Shown here: piece after piece, positions 43,415 through 52,799 of the stretch
Layout of the letters: each line of letters begins with the position of its first letter
Position numbering within the stretch: position 1 is the first letter of the stretch
From: Paenibacillus sp. FSL H3-0469
GTDB lineage: Bacteria; Bacillota; Bacilli; Paenibacillales; Paenibacillaceae
DNA length: 64,000 bases
Reading direction: 5' to 3'
NCBI RefSeq assembly: GCF_038051945.1
Contig: NZ_CP150302.1
Location: forward strand, 5,828,001-5,892,000
The notes under the pieces: generated by a model
Database searches by the model: none
What the model was told of the DNA's origin: nothing
Seen by the model: only the letters and a program-made list of their open reading frames with translations
Made by a program: the position numbers and the translations under genes

Positions 43415-44512
43415 ACGCTGTAACCGGCCCCGCACCCAGATCGACAGGGCCAGCAGCAGCGGAATGGCGACCTGGAATACCGGGTCAAGCTTAAGGCTTG
43501 GCCCGAGGCCGATGGCGATATGCTGGGTGTAATCCCGTTCGAGGAATGAGGAACCGTAGATGACGGCCCCCACAGGGAAGACCCACCATTTGGCCGGTTT
43601 GCCGGTCAGCTCTGCAAGAGCTTTTACGGAACAGAAGTAGAAGAGCATCATCTTGATCAGCAGCCCCAGGAAGAGCTGGATGGTGACGAGAATATCAAGC
43701 CGTTCGACGAATTTGAGGTTGGACAGCACCCGGACGGTTTTGAGAAAAGGCAGCTGGCTCACTCCCGCAATCGCCGGGCCGAGGACGGCCACATTCAGCG
43801 CATTCATGAAGATCAGGAACGCGCTGATGATCAGGTAGGCGTTCACTGTGTATTTTACAGGCATACCGGGCTTCTCCCATAACGTCCATAGCATCAGAAA
43901 CACAATCATCTGCCCGAAGGGAAACGAGACGATCTCCGGCAGCGCCGCTTGCAGCACCGGCATCAACCCGCCCTCCATCACCGGCGTCAGACGGCTGAAA
44001 TCGATCACTCCCATGATGGCCAGCATCAGAACAAGCAGAAAATAGAAGAACAGCATGACTGGAAGCAGCACCTCAGGCAGCCTGAAGACGACCTCCGCCC
44101 CCTTCCAAATGGCATATAAGGCCAGCAGCACGAACACCAGCATCGTAATGGCCATCGGGGTTCTCGGCAGCATGGTCATCGCCGTCAGCTCGCCGAGATC
44201 GCGGACATTGCGCATGGACTGATAAGCGAAGTACAAGCTGTACACCGCGCCGATGAACGCCCCGGGAGCTGTGCCGAAATGAGCTTTGAGCATTCCAATC
44301 AGGTCCGCGCCCGGAGACCGGTGCTGAATCCACATCAGCACAAGGAGAAGGGCGAAGCCCGCCGCTGAACCTGCACACATCGCCAGCCAGGAATCCTGCT
44401 TGGCGGTGCCCCCCAGCAGGAACAGCGGCGTGCTGCCGATTTCAAAGAGCATAATCATGAACGCAATCTGCAGGGAAGAGACCTGTTCTTTGACCTGTTT
44501 GTTGTTCACCAT
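43406..44512 (-). CDS. gerAB: GerAB-family spore germination permease (second B subunit of the operon)
   Basis: 368 aa with ten hydrophobic segments of the APC-type germinant-receptor B subunit (SLQIAFMIMLFEIGSTPLF, MRNVRDLGELTAMTMLPRTP, FPFGQMIVFLMLW). AGGAGG twelve bases before the ATG. It is the last of five ger genes, 7 bases after the small D-like gene. A second, different B subunit is encoded at 45998-47101. B subunits carry the germinant-binding site. Confidence 0.9.
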   Translation of the reverse strand: MVNNKQVKEQVSSLQIAFMIMLFEIGSTPLFLLGGTAKQDSWLAMCAGSAAGFALLLVLMWIQHRSPGADLIGMLKAHFGTAPGAFIGAVYSLYFAYQSMRNVRDLGELTAMTMLPRTPMAITMLVFVLLALYAIWKGAEVVFRLPEVLLPVMLFFYFLLVLMLAIMGVIDFSRLTPVMEGGLMPVLQAALPEIVSFPFGQMIVFLMLWTLWEKPGMPVKYTVNAYLIISAFLIFMNALNVAVLGPAIAGVSQLPFLKTVRVLSNLKFVERLDILVTIQLFLGLLIKMMLFYFCSVKALAELTGKPAKWWVFPVGAVIYGSSFLERDYTQHIAIGLGPSLKLDPVFQVAIPLLLALSIWVRGRLQRSA

Positions 44513-44519
44513 AAGGTTC

Positions 44520-44753
44520 TCAGCCTCCTAACCAATAGATAATGGCTCTGCCCACAGGCTGAAAGAGCGCCGTATACAGGAGGCCCAGTGACAGATGAGG
44601 AGTATCGGTAATACCGCATATATTAAGATAAGCCCCGTACGCCATAATGCAGCCAAGTAAGAGCCGCCGCCGGCGGTGCCCTTCTCCGCGCAGCATTCTC
44701 CATCCCCACCCGTAGGCCAGCACATACAGTAGAAGAGTAATAGCTATTTTCAT
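44520..44753 (-). CDS. Small two-helix protein, Ger D-subunit-like
   Basis: 77 aa with two hydrophobic segments (ITLLLYVLAYGWGWRML; LLGCIMAYGAYLNICGI) plus a weaker third, and a basic loop (GEGHRRRRLL). AAAGGAG seven bases before the ATG. Size, topology and position between C and B subunit genes match the small D subunits known in some Bacillus germinant-receptor operons. Assignment is by context. Confidence 0.65.
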   Translation of the reverse strand: MKIAITLLLYVLAYGWGWRMLRGEGHRRRRLLLGCIMAYGAYLNICGITDTPHLSLGLLYTALFQPVGRAIIYWLGG

Positions 44754-44765
44754 AGATATGCTCCT

Positions 44766-46001
44766 TTACTTCTGCTGGACAGACTTGAACGATTTGTTGC
44801 TGAGTCCGGTCCGTTCCATCTCAATGGAGACCTGCGGGCGGAGCTCGATCTCCTGAAAGACGCTGTCCCAGCTCTTCTCCTGCTCAATCTGCTTCCAGCG
44901 CTTCGGATCGCTCCGGTGTACTCTCACAGCAAAACCGGTGACGTCTGCCTTCAGCCGCTTGACCTCTGTCCAGGCGTTATTCATTAGCTCCAGCACCCGT
45001 TGCTCCAGAGATTCCTCCATCTCACTGATCGCCTTGCGGTCGTTCAGATCCATGATGCTGCCAAGCTCCGTCAGCACACCGCTGCCCTTCACGTTAACCT
45101 CCATCACATAATGATCCTTGGCCCAGACAGGGCGTATGGTGGTGGCCGAATTCTGCAGGACGAAGGATGCGTCGAGCTTGTCGCTTGCTGCCGGCCGGGA
45201 GGGGAAGGCGATGGTGGCAGAATCAACATTATCGGTCAGAAAAGAAAGTCCGAATGCCTGCTTCTGGCTGAGCCAGCCCGCGAACGTATCTCCTTTAATG
45301 ACGCCCAGCCTTCCCAGCGCCAGCCGCGAGGGCAGGTCGGTAACTGCGGTCTCACTGGTCTCATCCATCGTCTGGGAGCCGGTCAGCAGAATCTCCGGCA
45401 ACACCGCGCTTTTGGACTCAGAGGCCAGCGCCATCGCCAGTTCATACAGGCGGGTTCCCGGATAGTAGGACAAGAGTCTTGATTCCTGTTCAATCATGAG
45501 CTGGATGCCGGCGCCCTGATTCTTGGTCATCTGCATCAGCTGATCCAGAATCATTCCGGCATCGCCCTGGGAGATAAAGACAAAGACCGTCTCCCGGGCA
45601 TCCTGCTTGCGCAGGAACATATCAATCAGCTGATTGATTCCGTGTCTGGCCAGGCTCTCGCCGATGACGGTAATTCTGGAGTGGGAGAAGAACATCTCCC
45701 GCGTACTGGTCAGATTCGTCCGTTCAATGGCCTCCATAATCGTCCGGCCCTTGACGGTGAACGTGAGGAAGGGCGGCGAGCTGGTGCTGCCCCCTCCGCT
45801 GCCGCCCATCCCGCTGGCCCCTGAGGAGGGGTTAATGACCTGATAGGTCGCCTTCCATTGATTGTTCTCCCAGTCATAGGCGGAACCGGAGGTAATACCC
45901 AGCTCGTTAAGCTCCCGGTCATCCCAACAGCCGGAGAGCAGGAGGGAGAGAAGCGGGAGAAGGGGCAGAAGGCGCAGCAGCTTGCCAGGTTTGTTCATCA
46001 T
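44766..46001 (-). CDS. gerAC: Ger(x)C-family spore germination lipoprotein
   Basis: 411 aa. Lipoprotein signal with lipobox LLSGC (Cys25), followed directly by WDDRELNELGITSGSAYDW, the hallmark of Ger(x)C. The later REMFFSHSRITVIGESLARHGI and the C-terminal LELMNNAWTEVKRLKADVTGFA region also fit. A Gly/Ser-rich insert (SGASGMGGSGGGSTSS) is unusual. Its ATG overlaps the stop of the B-subunit gene. Confidence 0.92.
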   Translation of the reverse strand: MMNKPGKLLRLLPLLPLLSLLLSGCWDDRELNELGITSGSAYDWENNQWKATYQVINPSSGASGMGGSGGGSTSSPPFLTFTVKGRTIMEAIERTNLTSTREMFFSHSRITVIGESLARHGINQLIDMFLRKQDARETVFVFISQGDAGMILDQLMQMTKNQGAGIQLMIEQESRLLSYYPGTRLYELAMALASESKSAVLPEILLTGSQTMDETSETAVTDLPSRLALGRLGVIKGDTFAGWLSQKQAFGLSFLTDNVDSATIAFPSRPAASDKLDASFVLQNSATTIRPVWAKDHYVMEVNVKGSGVLTELGSIMDLNDRKAISEMEESLEQRVLELMNNAWTEVKRLKADVTGFAVRVHRSDPKRWKQIEQEKSWDSVFQEIELRPQVSIEMERTGLSNKSFKSVQQK

Positions 46002-47101
46002 GTCTCCAGCCCCTTCCGTTTAGACCGGGCCTTGTGCAATCTGTTCAGCAAGACTGCGCCCAGCGGTACCAGAACGTTGAACAGGAAGAAGACCACGAAC
46101 CGCCCTTCCTCGTTATAGACATTCAGCTTTGCGGAGCTTTTCCAGGAGAACAGGCACTCCAGAGCAATGATCAGACCCAGTGCGCCGATGAAGGGCCGGC
46201 TGCTGCTGACCCGGAAGGTCTGCTTGAAGCATTCCACCGTCACGAACAGGAAGATGGCGAATTTGAGATAGATTGACAGCACCCAATATGAGATGAAGAG
46301 AATATCGAGCTTCTCTATGAACCGGCCGATCCGGAGGATGCTGATGGTAGCGAAGCCAGGGTAGCTGCTCAGCTTAATGAATTCCGGGCCGAAGACCATC
46401 AGGGCTGTGATCAGGGAGAACATCATCAGTGCGGCCACGAACAGCAGGCCTGTCCAGCCGATAATCTTGGCCCGCTGCGGATATTGCAGGTAAGGGGCCA
46501 GGAACAGCAGCACCGCCACTTCAGACATCCATGCAGTTGGTGTCAGGCTTGCCAGGGTGATCTCAGCCAGATTATGATCGAACATGGGCAGCAGATGATG
46601 CACATTCAGATCATTATAGAGCCCGAACAGATACAGCGGTACGAAGAACAGATACAGCAGAATCACCAGACTGTTCACTCTGGCAATCGCTTCAAGTCCC
46701 TGCCTGACCATATAGATAGTGATGAAGAGAATGAGTATGACCAGCACCGTGACCGGGGTGTTAATCAGAACATTGTCTTTAACGAAATTGACGAACTCCC
46801 GCAGAATGGTTGCGGTGGTGTCCAGGTAGAACTGGAGCATCAGCAGACCCAGGATGACTGCAACCACCGGGGAGCTTTTCTCCCCGACCCACTCCAGAAA
46901 AGGAGCGCCGTTACTGTTCTGAATCACCGCCCCGACGATCCATGCAATGAGCAGCCCCGCTGCGGTAGACATGATAATTGCCAGTGGAGCGTCCTGCTCT
47001 GCATAGGTACTGATAATGATAGGCAGCACGACAGTGGCCGTCGGCAGGATGGTATTGACGACAAGCATGGCGGCTTGGGTGGTGCCGATTTTTCCATTCA
47101 T
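45998..47101 (-). CDS. gerAB: GerAB-family spore germination permease
   Basis: 367 aa with ten hydrophobic segments of the B-subunit family (GTTQAAMLVVNTILPTATVV, VYMVRQGLEAIARVNSL-like region, FIEKLDILFISYWVLSIYLK). It overlaps gerAA upstream and gerAC downstream by four bases each, so the A, B and C subunits are translationally coupled. Confidence 0.92.
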   Translation of the reverse strand: MNGKIGTTQAAMLVVNTILPTATVVLPIIISTYAEQDAPLAIIMSTAAGLLIAWIVGAVIQNSNGAPFLEWVGEKSSPVVAVILGLLMLQFYLDTTATILREFVNFVKDNVLINTPVTVLVILILFITIYMVRQGLEAIARVNSLVILLYLFFVPLYLFGLYNDLNVHHLLPMFDHNLAEITLASLTPTAWMSEVAVLLFLAPYLQYPQRAKIIGWTGLLFVAALMMFSLITALMVFGPEFIKLSSYPGFATISILRIGRFIEKLDILFISYWVLSIYLKFAIFLFVTVECFKQTFRVSSSRPFIGALGLIIALECLFSWKSSAKLNVYNEEGRFVVFFLFNVLVPLGAVLLNRLHKARSKRKGLET

Positions 47102-48720
47102 GCTGGACCCTCTCCCTGCGGCTTAGGCTGTGCCGGTGATGGATTAGCTGCATTTTCAACGGGCTGCGGCTTCTGGTTAGGGGCTTGTCTGCGGGTCTCC
47201 TTGCCCAAATTGGTCTTGGGACGCATATTCATGCTCCACAGCGGAACACGGATGAAGATGTCCTTCAGATAACGCGGAATCATGGGCGCAACCGGAGACA
47301 GATAGGGCACGCCGAAGGAGCGCAGACCCGCCATATGAATCAGCAGCACCATCAGGAAGGACATAATGCCGAACAGACCGAGCGAGGCAGCGATGAACAT
47401 CATCACGAAGCGGATCAGCCGGATGGAGTTGGCGATGGCCAGTGACGGAATCACGAAGTTCGAGATGGCGGTAAAAGAAACCACAATGACCATCGCCGCC
47501 GAGACCAGCCCGGCTTGAACGGCAGCCTGCCCCAGCACCAGCGCACCGACGATGGAGATGGCCGGCCCGATGGTCCGCGGCATACGTACCCCCGCTTCAC
47601 GCAGGACGTCGAAGGTCAGCTCCATCAGCAGCGCCTCAGCAAATGCGGGGAGCGGAACGCCTTCCCGTTGGGCAGCCAGACTTATAAGCAGGGTGGTCGG
47701 CAGCATCTCCTGGTGAAAGGTAGTAACGGCAATATAAAGTGCAGGCAGCAGCATAGAGACGAAGAATGCACCATAGCGGATCAGCCGCAGGAAGGAGGAA
47801 ATATCATACCGCTGGTAATAATCCTCGCTGGATTGAAAAAAGTTGAAGAAGGTGGACGGGGCCAGCAGCGCAAAGGGAGTGCCGTCAATGATAATCCCGA
47901 CCTGGCCTTCCAGAATGCCTCCGGCCATAGCGTCGGGACGTTCGGTATTCTGAATGGTGGGAAAGGGCGTCAGGCCGCCGTCTTGAATGAATTCTTCAAT
48001 ATAATTGCTCTCCAGAATGGCATCGGTATTGATGGCGTTCAGCCGGCGGCGGATTTCGGCCAGCACCTGTTCACTGGCGAGGCCCTTCAGATAGACAAGA
48101 GCAATTCCGGTCCCGGTACGCTGGCCGATGGTATATTCCTCAATCCGCAGATCGGCGGTTTTCAAGCGGCGGCGCAGCATGGAGGTTCCGGTGCGCAGGC
48201 TCTCGGTGAAGCCTTCCTTCGGTCCGCGGATAACTCCCTGGGAGGTTGGCTCATTAATGCTTCTTTTCTCCCAGCCGGAGGTGTCGGCGGCCAGTGCGAC
48301 CTGAAGACCCTCGAACAGTATCAGGGTATAGCCGTCAAACAGCAGGGGCAGCAGCACCTCCAGAGTCCGGGCCTCCTTAACTCCCCCAACCGGCAGGATA
48401 TACTCCTTTATTAGATTAAAGGCAGCCTCTGTGGTCATCCCATCTCCGTTCAGCGTGCTGTTCCCCATCAAGGACTGGAGGACCGCCTGGTTGACGGTAT
48501 CGGCGTTGACCAGACCGTCAATATAGATGAAGGCAAGGGAAAGCGGAGGCTCAGCTTCGCTCTTATAATGGCGGATGACAATATCCGAGCTGCTGCCGAT
48601 CCGATGGCTCAATTCATGCAAATTATCCTCAAGGGAGAGCTTCAGCGGAAGCGGTGCAGGCACGAAGGTATCTACAGGATCTTGGGTAGTCTTACGGCTC
48701 TTCTTCGGTTGTTGAGGCAT
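47098..48720 (-). CDS. gerAA: GerAA-family spore germination protein
   Basis: 540 aa from the ATG at 48720, chosen because AAAGGGG lies eight bases upstream; the GTG at 48729 abuts that SD. A long soluble N-terminal part (1-~260) has SDIVIRHYK, AFIYIDGLVN and GPKEGFTESLRTGTSMLRRR. Five or so membrane helices follow, including the family signature near GQVGIIIDGTPFALLAPSTF (about residue 285). A Pro/Gln-rich cytosolic tail ends the protein. First gene of the ger operon. Confidence 0.93.
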   Translation of the reverse strand: MPQQPKKSRKTTQDPVDTFVPAPLPLKLSLEDNLHELSHRIGSSSDIVIRHYKSEAEPPLSLAFIYIDGLVNADTVNQAVLQSLMGNSTLNGDGMTTEAAFNLIKEYILPVGGVKEARTLEVLLPLLFDGYTLILFEGLQVALAADTSGWEKRSINEPTSQGVIRGPKEGFTESLRTGTSMLRRRLKTADLRIEEYTIGQRTGTGIALVYLKGLASEQVLAEIRRRLNAINTDAILESNYIEEFIQDGGLTPFPTIQNTERPDAMAGGILEGQVGIIIDGTPFALLAPSTFFNFFQSSEDYYQRYDISSFLRLIRYGAFFVSMLLPALYIAVTTFHQEMLPTTLLISLAAQREGVPLPAFAEALLMELTFDVLREAGVRMPRTIGPAISIVGALVLGQAAVQAGLVSAAMVIVVSFTAISNFVIPSLAIANSIRLIRFVMMFIAASLGLFGIMSFLMVLLIHMAGLRSFGVPYLSPVAPMIPRYLKDIFIRVPLWSMNMRPKTNLGKETRRQAPNQKPQPVENAANPSPAQPKPQGEGPA

Positions 48721-48760
48721 CCTGGGCACCCCTTTCTGCTGGAATCTGGATGTGTTGGCG

Positions 48761-48790
48761 TATTATCCCCCAGAGACCTATTCCTTATTC
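48761..48790 (-). promoter_or_regulatory. Sigma-G-like promoter of the ger operon
   Basis: Minus-strand GAATA (48786-48790), 18-base spacer, GATAATA (48761-48767), about 40 bases before the gerAA ATG. It matches the forespore sigma-G pattern (GxATR - 18 - CATnnTA) except for the first -10 base. The same spacing and -10 recur at 59983. Confidence 0.55.
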
Positions 48791-48836
48791 TGCCTGATTG
48801 CAGATTGAACTGAACGCGTATAACAGCAACTGGAAT

Positions 48837-48895
48837 CAAAAAAGAAACCGCCCCTCAGGAATGGCAGCTTCGCAGCATTCCATAAAGGCAGTTTC
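48837..48895 (-). terminator. Terminator of the phosphodiester glycosidase gene
   Basis: Minus-strand two-part stem: GAAACTGCC pairs with GGCGGTTTC and, inside it, GGAATG with CATTCC. TTTTTT follows. Confidence 0.85.
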
Positions 48896-48931
48896 ATAAA
48901 CACTTTAGATTTACACTCTAAGCTGGGTATA

Positions 48932-50098
48932 TTATTTAGTCTGAACAACCAGAGCGTTGCTGATCAGGCGTCCCGGAGTCGTCAGGTACTTGCCGTTGTA
49001 ATATAGGCCGCTGGAGGCGCCGCCATCGAGGTTCATCGCCTGGTAGGCTCCGGCCTGCTTCATAATTTCCGCCAGCTGGGGAATCGTTGCCCCGCCGGAG
49101 GTCAGCAGAATCAGCTTATGATCGCGGGTGATGCCCAGCGCGCTGCGGGAGCCTCCGCCGGTCAGGATTTTGGGGTCCCGGAAGCCTTCCCCCGCCACAT
49201 TCAGCGCGACCTTCCCGTTAACCAGCAGCCGTGGTCCTGCCTGAAGCGCGCCGAGAATGGAACCGGAATCGAAGCGTGCCTTGAATTCACTGCCCGGAAT
49301 GAGCTCAGCGAGCATATTGCGGTCGTAAGCGAAGACCGCCCGTTTGTCTCCAGAGCTGTTCTTCAGCATCTTGCCGCCGCTGATGATGTAGCCGTAAGGA
49401 GCCTTGAAGGCATCATTGGTATACGCGGCGAAGAACGTGCCGTTGATCGCGGCGACGGCATTGCTGCGCTTGGCGATGCTGGCAAGAGCTTCAGTCTTGC
49501 CGACAGTATTCCCGGCCAGAACGGCATCCAGCCTCACCGAAGGATGCAGCAGGGAGACTGTGACCGTCTGGACGCTGAAGGAGCGGCTGCCGACCTTGTA
49601 GGTATGATGTCCGCTGATTACAGCAGGCGAGCCGCTCTTAATCAGGCTGCCGTTCTGTACAGGCAGGGTGGCTGTCTCTGCGGTTCCTGTATCCGCTCCG
49701 CTTGTCAGCGTAAGCGATCCGGCCTCCTTATTCCACTGGAGCTGTATGCCGAGTGTCTGGCTTACAAGAGACAAGGGGACGTAGGTGGTCCCGTTCTCAC
49801 TGAAAGGCCGCACACTTACGGTAACGGGCTTGCCGTTGACGGAAGCCCCGGGCTTGCCTGGAGTGAAGGTAATGGAATTCTCACCGCGTGACAGCTGGAT
49901 CTGGCCGCCGGAAGCGGTGAGCACAGATTGGATGCCGGCGAAGCCGTTCAGGAAGCGGAGCGGGATGAAGGAATGATTCTCCTTGTCCACATATACGGCA
50001 AGCTTGGGCTGCGGTGCCGCAGCGGCACCGGATTGCATGGCTGGAAGAAGGACAGCCAGCAGACAGAAGGCGGTAAAGAGGGTGAGCAGTTTTTTCAT
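48932..50098 (-). CDS. Secreted phosphodiester glycosidase (NAGPA) with copper-amine-oxidase-like domain
   Basis: 388 aa from the ATG at 50098 (MKKLLTLFTAFCLLAVLL; AAAGGAG upstream). Signal peptide to about residue 27, then a copper amine oxidase N-terminal-like domain (~30-130; NHSFIPLRFLNGFAGIQ, TTYVPLSLVSQTLGIQLQW). The phosphodiester glycosidase domain (~165-388) shows VAAINGTFFAAY, LQAGPRLLVNG, SRSALGITRDHKLILLTSGG and AMNLDGGASSGLYYNGKYL. Probably acts on phosphodiester-linked sugars in the envelope. The LDT at 60196 carries the same accessory domain. Confidence 0.88.
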   Translation of the reverse strand: MKKLLTLFTAFCLLAVLLPAMQSGAAAAPQPKLAVYVDKENHSFIPLRFLNGFAGIQSVLTASGGQIQLSRGENSITFTPGKPGASVNGKPVTVSVRPFSENGTTYVPLSLVSQTLGIQLQWNKEAGSLTLTSGADTGTAETATLPVQNGSLIKSGSPAVISGHHTYKVGSRSFSVQTVTVSLLHPSVRLDAVLAGNTVGKTEALASIAKRSNAVAAINGTFFAAYTNDAFKAPYGYIISGGKMLKNSSGDKRAVFAYDRNMLAELIPGSEFKARFDSGSILGALQAGPRLLVNGKVALNVAGEGFRDPKILTGGGSRSALGITRDHKLILLTSGGATIPQLAEIMKQAGAYQAMNLDGGASSGLYYNGKYLTTPGRLISNALVVQTK

Positions 50099-50189
50099 GA
50101 TACACAAAATCTCCTTTGGATTATAGCAGGTTAATCTGCAGGTTAGGATGATTCTGGAACAGACCCCAGAATGCAGCACTTGAGCTACC

Positions 50190-50218
50190 ATCATATAATC
50201 GTCTCCCGTTACCGTCAA
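50190..50218 (-). promoter_or_regulatory. Sigma-A promoter of the phosphodiester glycosidase gene
   Basis: Minus-strand TTGACG (50213-50218), 17-base spacer, TATGAT (50190-50195), giving a leader of about 85 bases. Confidence 0.7.
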
Positions 50219-50295
50219 TGGAGCATGCATCCAGCAGCGGGTTGGTTTATAATGGGATCACATTAGAATATCTGCATATAAGGGTGGTAGCGATC

Positions 50296-50874
50296 ATGAC
50301 AAGAATAGGCTTAATCCGGCACGGCAGCACACGCTGGAATCAAGAGGGGCGGGTCCAGGGCCACACGGATAATCCTCTGGACGAGGAAGGCTTCCGGCAG
50401 GCTGGCGTGCTTGCGGAGCGGCTAAGCGGTGAAGCGTGGGATTATATCTATTCAAGCGATTTGCTGCGGGCCAGACAGACGGCGGAGACCATCGCCGGGA
50501 GATTGGGTATCCCGCTGGCCGGTCTGCTTCCGGACATCCGGGAGATGAACGGCGGATTAATTGAAGGAACCACAGAGCACGAGCGGATCGAGCGCTTTGG
50601 CAGCCAGTGGAAGACGATGGATCTGAAGCTGGAGAGTCAGGAGATGGCCCGTGAGCGTGGCGTGCGGGCGATTGAAGAGCTTGCTGCGCGCCATCCCGGC
50701 AGCAATGTGCTGGTAGTCAGCCACGGAGCTATTCTACGGAGTACGCTGGCTGGACTTGTGCCCTCCCTGGATGTAAGTGTGCTGCTGAAGAACACCTCTA
50801 TCACCTGCCTGGTCAAAGAGAATGATAGCTGGAGCTGTGAATTGTACAACAGCGCGGAGCATATGGACGGATAG
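50296..50874 (+). CDS. Histidine phosphatase family protein (phosphoglycerate-mutase-like)
   Basis: 192 aa from the ATG at 50296 (AGGGTGG upstream). Catalytic LIRHGSTRWNQEGRVQGHTD near residue 8, RARQTAETIA, the acid in EMNGGLIEGTT and VVSHGAILR near residue 145. It is a phosphomonoesterase of the CobC/GpmB type. Substrate not predictable. A TATAAT at 50248-50253 may be its -10. Confidence 0.9.
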   Translation: MTRIGLIRHGSTRWNQEGRVQGHTDNPLDEEGFRQAGVLAERLSGEAWDYIYSSDLLRARQTAETIAGRLGIPLAGLLPDIREMNGGLIEGTTEHERIERFGSQWKTMDLKLESQEMARERGVRAIEELAARHPGSNVLVVSHGAILRSTLAGLVPSLDVSVLLKNTSITCLVKENDSWSCELYNSAEHMDG

Positions 50875-51080
50875 ACGTGGATATTTTCAGAGCATTTCAT
50901 TACAATAAAGCGCCGGTCCTGCCGATAATAGGCTTAGTGCTATCCGGTGGGGGGGGAGATTTATGTCCAGCATCTCCTGCCGGCGTTGTTCAGAATTTGT
51001 TCAGTCTATTCCTGTACAGTAGCGCTTGAAAGCGATAAATTCATAAATTCATTGATAGGTTGAAGGAGGGCATAAGACTA

Positions 51081-51932
51081 GTGGAAGAGGCCCGCAATTA
51101 TATGCTGACGATTCTATCCATACTTATAGGAGTACTGACCGTATATAGCACGCTTAGACTGACAAGGGATTTCGCCAGACAACCGCAAAGAACCCGGGCG
51201 GTCCGCTCGAGCCTTGTGGTACTGGTAATTAGTGCCGGGCTTGGTTGCATGCATCTGCTGGGCAGAAGAGCCTTAACCGGCTTTACTACAGAAGGCAAAA
51301 GCCTGTTGATCTCTTTGTTCCTGTACATGCTGACACTTGCCGGTATTCTGTATCTGTTCCTGCGGATGCGCATGATCCTTGGGGAGCGTGAGCAGCTTAA
51401 GGAATTGGCATACCGGGATACGCTGACCGGCCTGCTGAATAAGAACGGAATGGATCATTTCTGGGATCATTGCAAAGTAAGCGAGCAGCTTGCGGTATTA
51501 TATCTGGACCTGAACCGGTTCAAATCGATTAATGATACCCTCGGCCATCATACAGGGGATCTGTTACTGGAGGCCGTTGGAACCAGCCTGCAGCAATTCA
51601 CCTGCAAGGGCAAGCGGCATATTTTTCGGGTGGGCGGAGATGAATTTGTCATTATCGCCAAACGCTACAGCCGCAAGGAGGCGGAACAGCTTGCCCTTAA
51701 GGTTCTGGAGCGCATCACCCGTACCTATAAGCTGGAGAGCCATGAATTATTCGTGTCCGCGAGTGTCGGGATCACGATAAGCCAGGGCCGGATCGATCCG
51801 AAGCAACTGCTTCAGGAGGCGGATTCGGCTATGTACAGTGCCAAGCAACTGGGAAGCGGACGTTGTGCCGTATACAAGCAGGAGGGCCGTATTCCTTCCG
51901 TGAAGCTGGTCAGCAGCTCAAGAGCACAATAA
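51081..51932 (+). CDS. Membrane-bound diguanylate cyclase (GGDEF)
   Basis: 283 aa from the GTG at 51081, ten bases after AAGGAGGG; the TTG at 51060 precedes that SD. Three N-terminal hydrophobic segments (MLTILSILIGVLTVYS, SLVVLVISAGLGCMHL, LISLFLYMLTLAGILYLFL) lead into a GGDEF domain: YRDTLTGLLNKNGMDHFW, YLDLNRFKSINDTLGHHTGD and RVGGDEFVIIA. The signature is intact, so c-di-GMP synthesis is expected. The RxxD inhibitory site is absent just upstream. No EAL or HD-GYP partner. Confidence 0.92.
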   Translation: MEEARNYMLTILSILIGVLTVYSTLRLTRDFARQPQRTRAVRSSLVVLVISAGLGCMHLLGRRALTGFTTEGKSLLISLFLYMLTLAGILYLFLRMRMILGEREQLKELAYRDTLTGLLNKNGMDHFWDHCKVSEQLAVLYLDLNRFKSINDTLGHHTGDLLLEAVGTSLQQFTCKGKRHIFRVGGDEFVIIAKRYSRKEAEQLALKVLERITRTYKLESHELFVSASVGITISQGRIDPKQLLQEADSAMYSAKQLGSGRCAVYKQEGRIPSVKLVSSSRAQ

Positions 51933-51985
51933 GGTGTATAAGTAGCCTGCGCCATCCTATGGACAGCGCAGCCGTGTTACATAAG

Positions 51986-52720
51986 TCAGACGCCTCTGGC
52001 AGCCAAAAGCCCGGCCAGAACATCCGGATGATCGGTAATGATCCCTGCTACCTCAGCATCGATTAATGCCTGCATCCGCTCGGGATCATTAACCGTCCAC
52101 GGATGATAGGCAATGCCTTTCTCCGCAGCGGCATTCACGAACTCCGGCAGCACTGAGGAATGATGGGCATGGAGCGCATCCGCCTGCAAGGTAGCCGCGT
52201 AATTCCAAGGACGGTACAGTCCCTCGCCGTAGAGAATACCCGTACGGATCTCCGGTGCCAGCGACTTGCAGTAGGCCAGGGAATAATGATTGAAGCTGGA
52301 GATTACCACCCGCTCACTCATCCCCTGCTCCCGGACAGCGGCGATTACCTTCTCTTCCATGCCGGGATAGAGGAAGGTCCCGTTCTTCAGCTCTATATTC
52401 AGAATCGTCTCCCGGCCCTGCAGCAGATCCAGCAGCTCGTCCAGTGTCGGAATCCGTTCTCCAGCGAACTCAGGGCTGAACCAGGAGCCTGCGTCCACCT
52501 CCAGCATCTCACGAAGCGTCTTATCCTTCACATAACCGCTGCCTGAAGTGGTGCGGTTAAGACTCTCATCATGGATGACTACTACTGCTCCGTCACTGGT
52601 CATTTGTACGTCGGTCTCAATGCCGGTTGCACCAAGCTCCAGACCCTTGCGGAAGGCCGCCATTGTGTTCTCCGGGGCGGCTGCGGATGCGCCGCGATGC
52701 GCGAAATTAATGATGTTCAT
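51986..52720 (-). CDS. ugpQ: Glycerophosphodiester phosphodiesterase
   Basis: 244 aa. AHRGASAAAPENTMAAF at the N-terminus, GIETDVQMTSDGAVVVIHDE and LNIELKNG carry the catalytic His pair and metal-binding Glu/Asp/Glu of the GDPD TIM barrel. No signal peptide, so it is cytoplasmic and UgpQ-like: it hydrolyses glycerophosphodiesters to glycerol-3-phosphate and alcohol. GGAGGG precedes the ATG. Confidence 0.92.
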   Translation of the reverse strand: MNIINFAHRGASAAAPENTMAAFRKGLELGATGIETDVQMTSDGAVVVIHDESLNRTTSGSGYVKDKTLREMLEVDAGSWFSPEFAGERIPTLDELLDLLQGRETILNIELKNGTFLYPGMEEKVIAAVREQGMSERVVISSFNHYSLAYCKSLAPEIRTGILYGEGLYRPWNYAATLQADALHAHHSSVLPEFVNAAAEKGIAYHPWTVNDPERMQALIDAEVAGIITDHPDVLAGLLAARGV

Positions 52721-52799
52721 ATCGGGTAGTTCCCTCCATCTCTATGATGTAATGCAGCCCGTAGTGTCCGGGCCCCTTATAGTATATTCCACATCACAT

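Noticed and set aside
50120..50125. TATAAT on the minus strand just before the phosphodiester glycosidase SD
   Set aside because: It would place the start site on the SD itself and has no -35; the promoter at 50190-50218 is far better.
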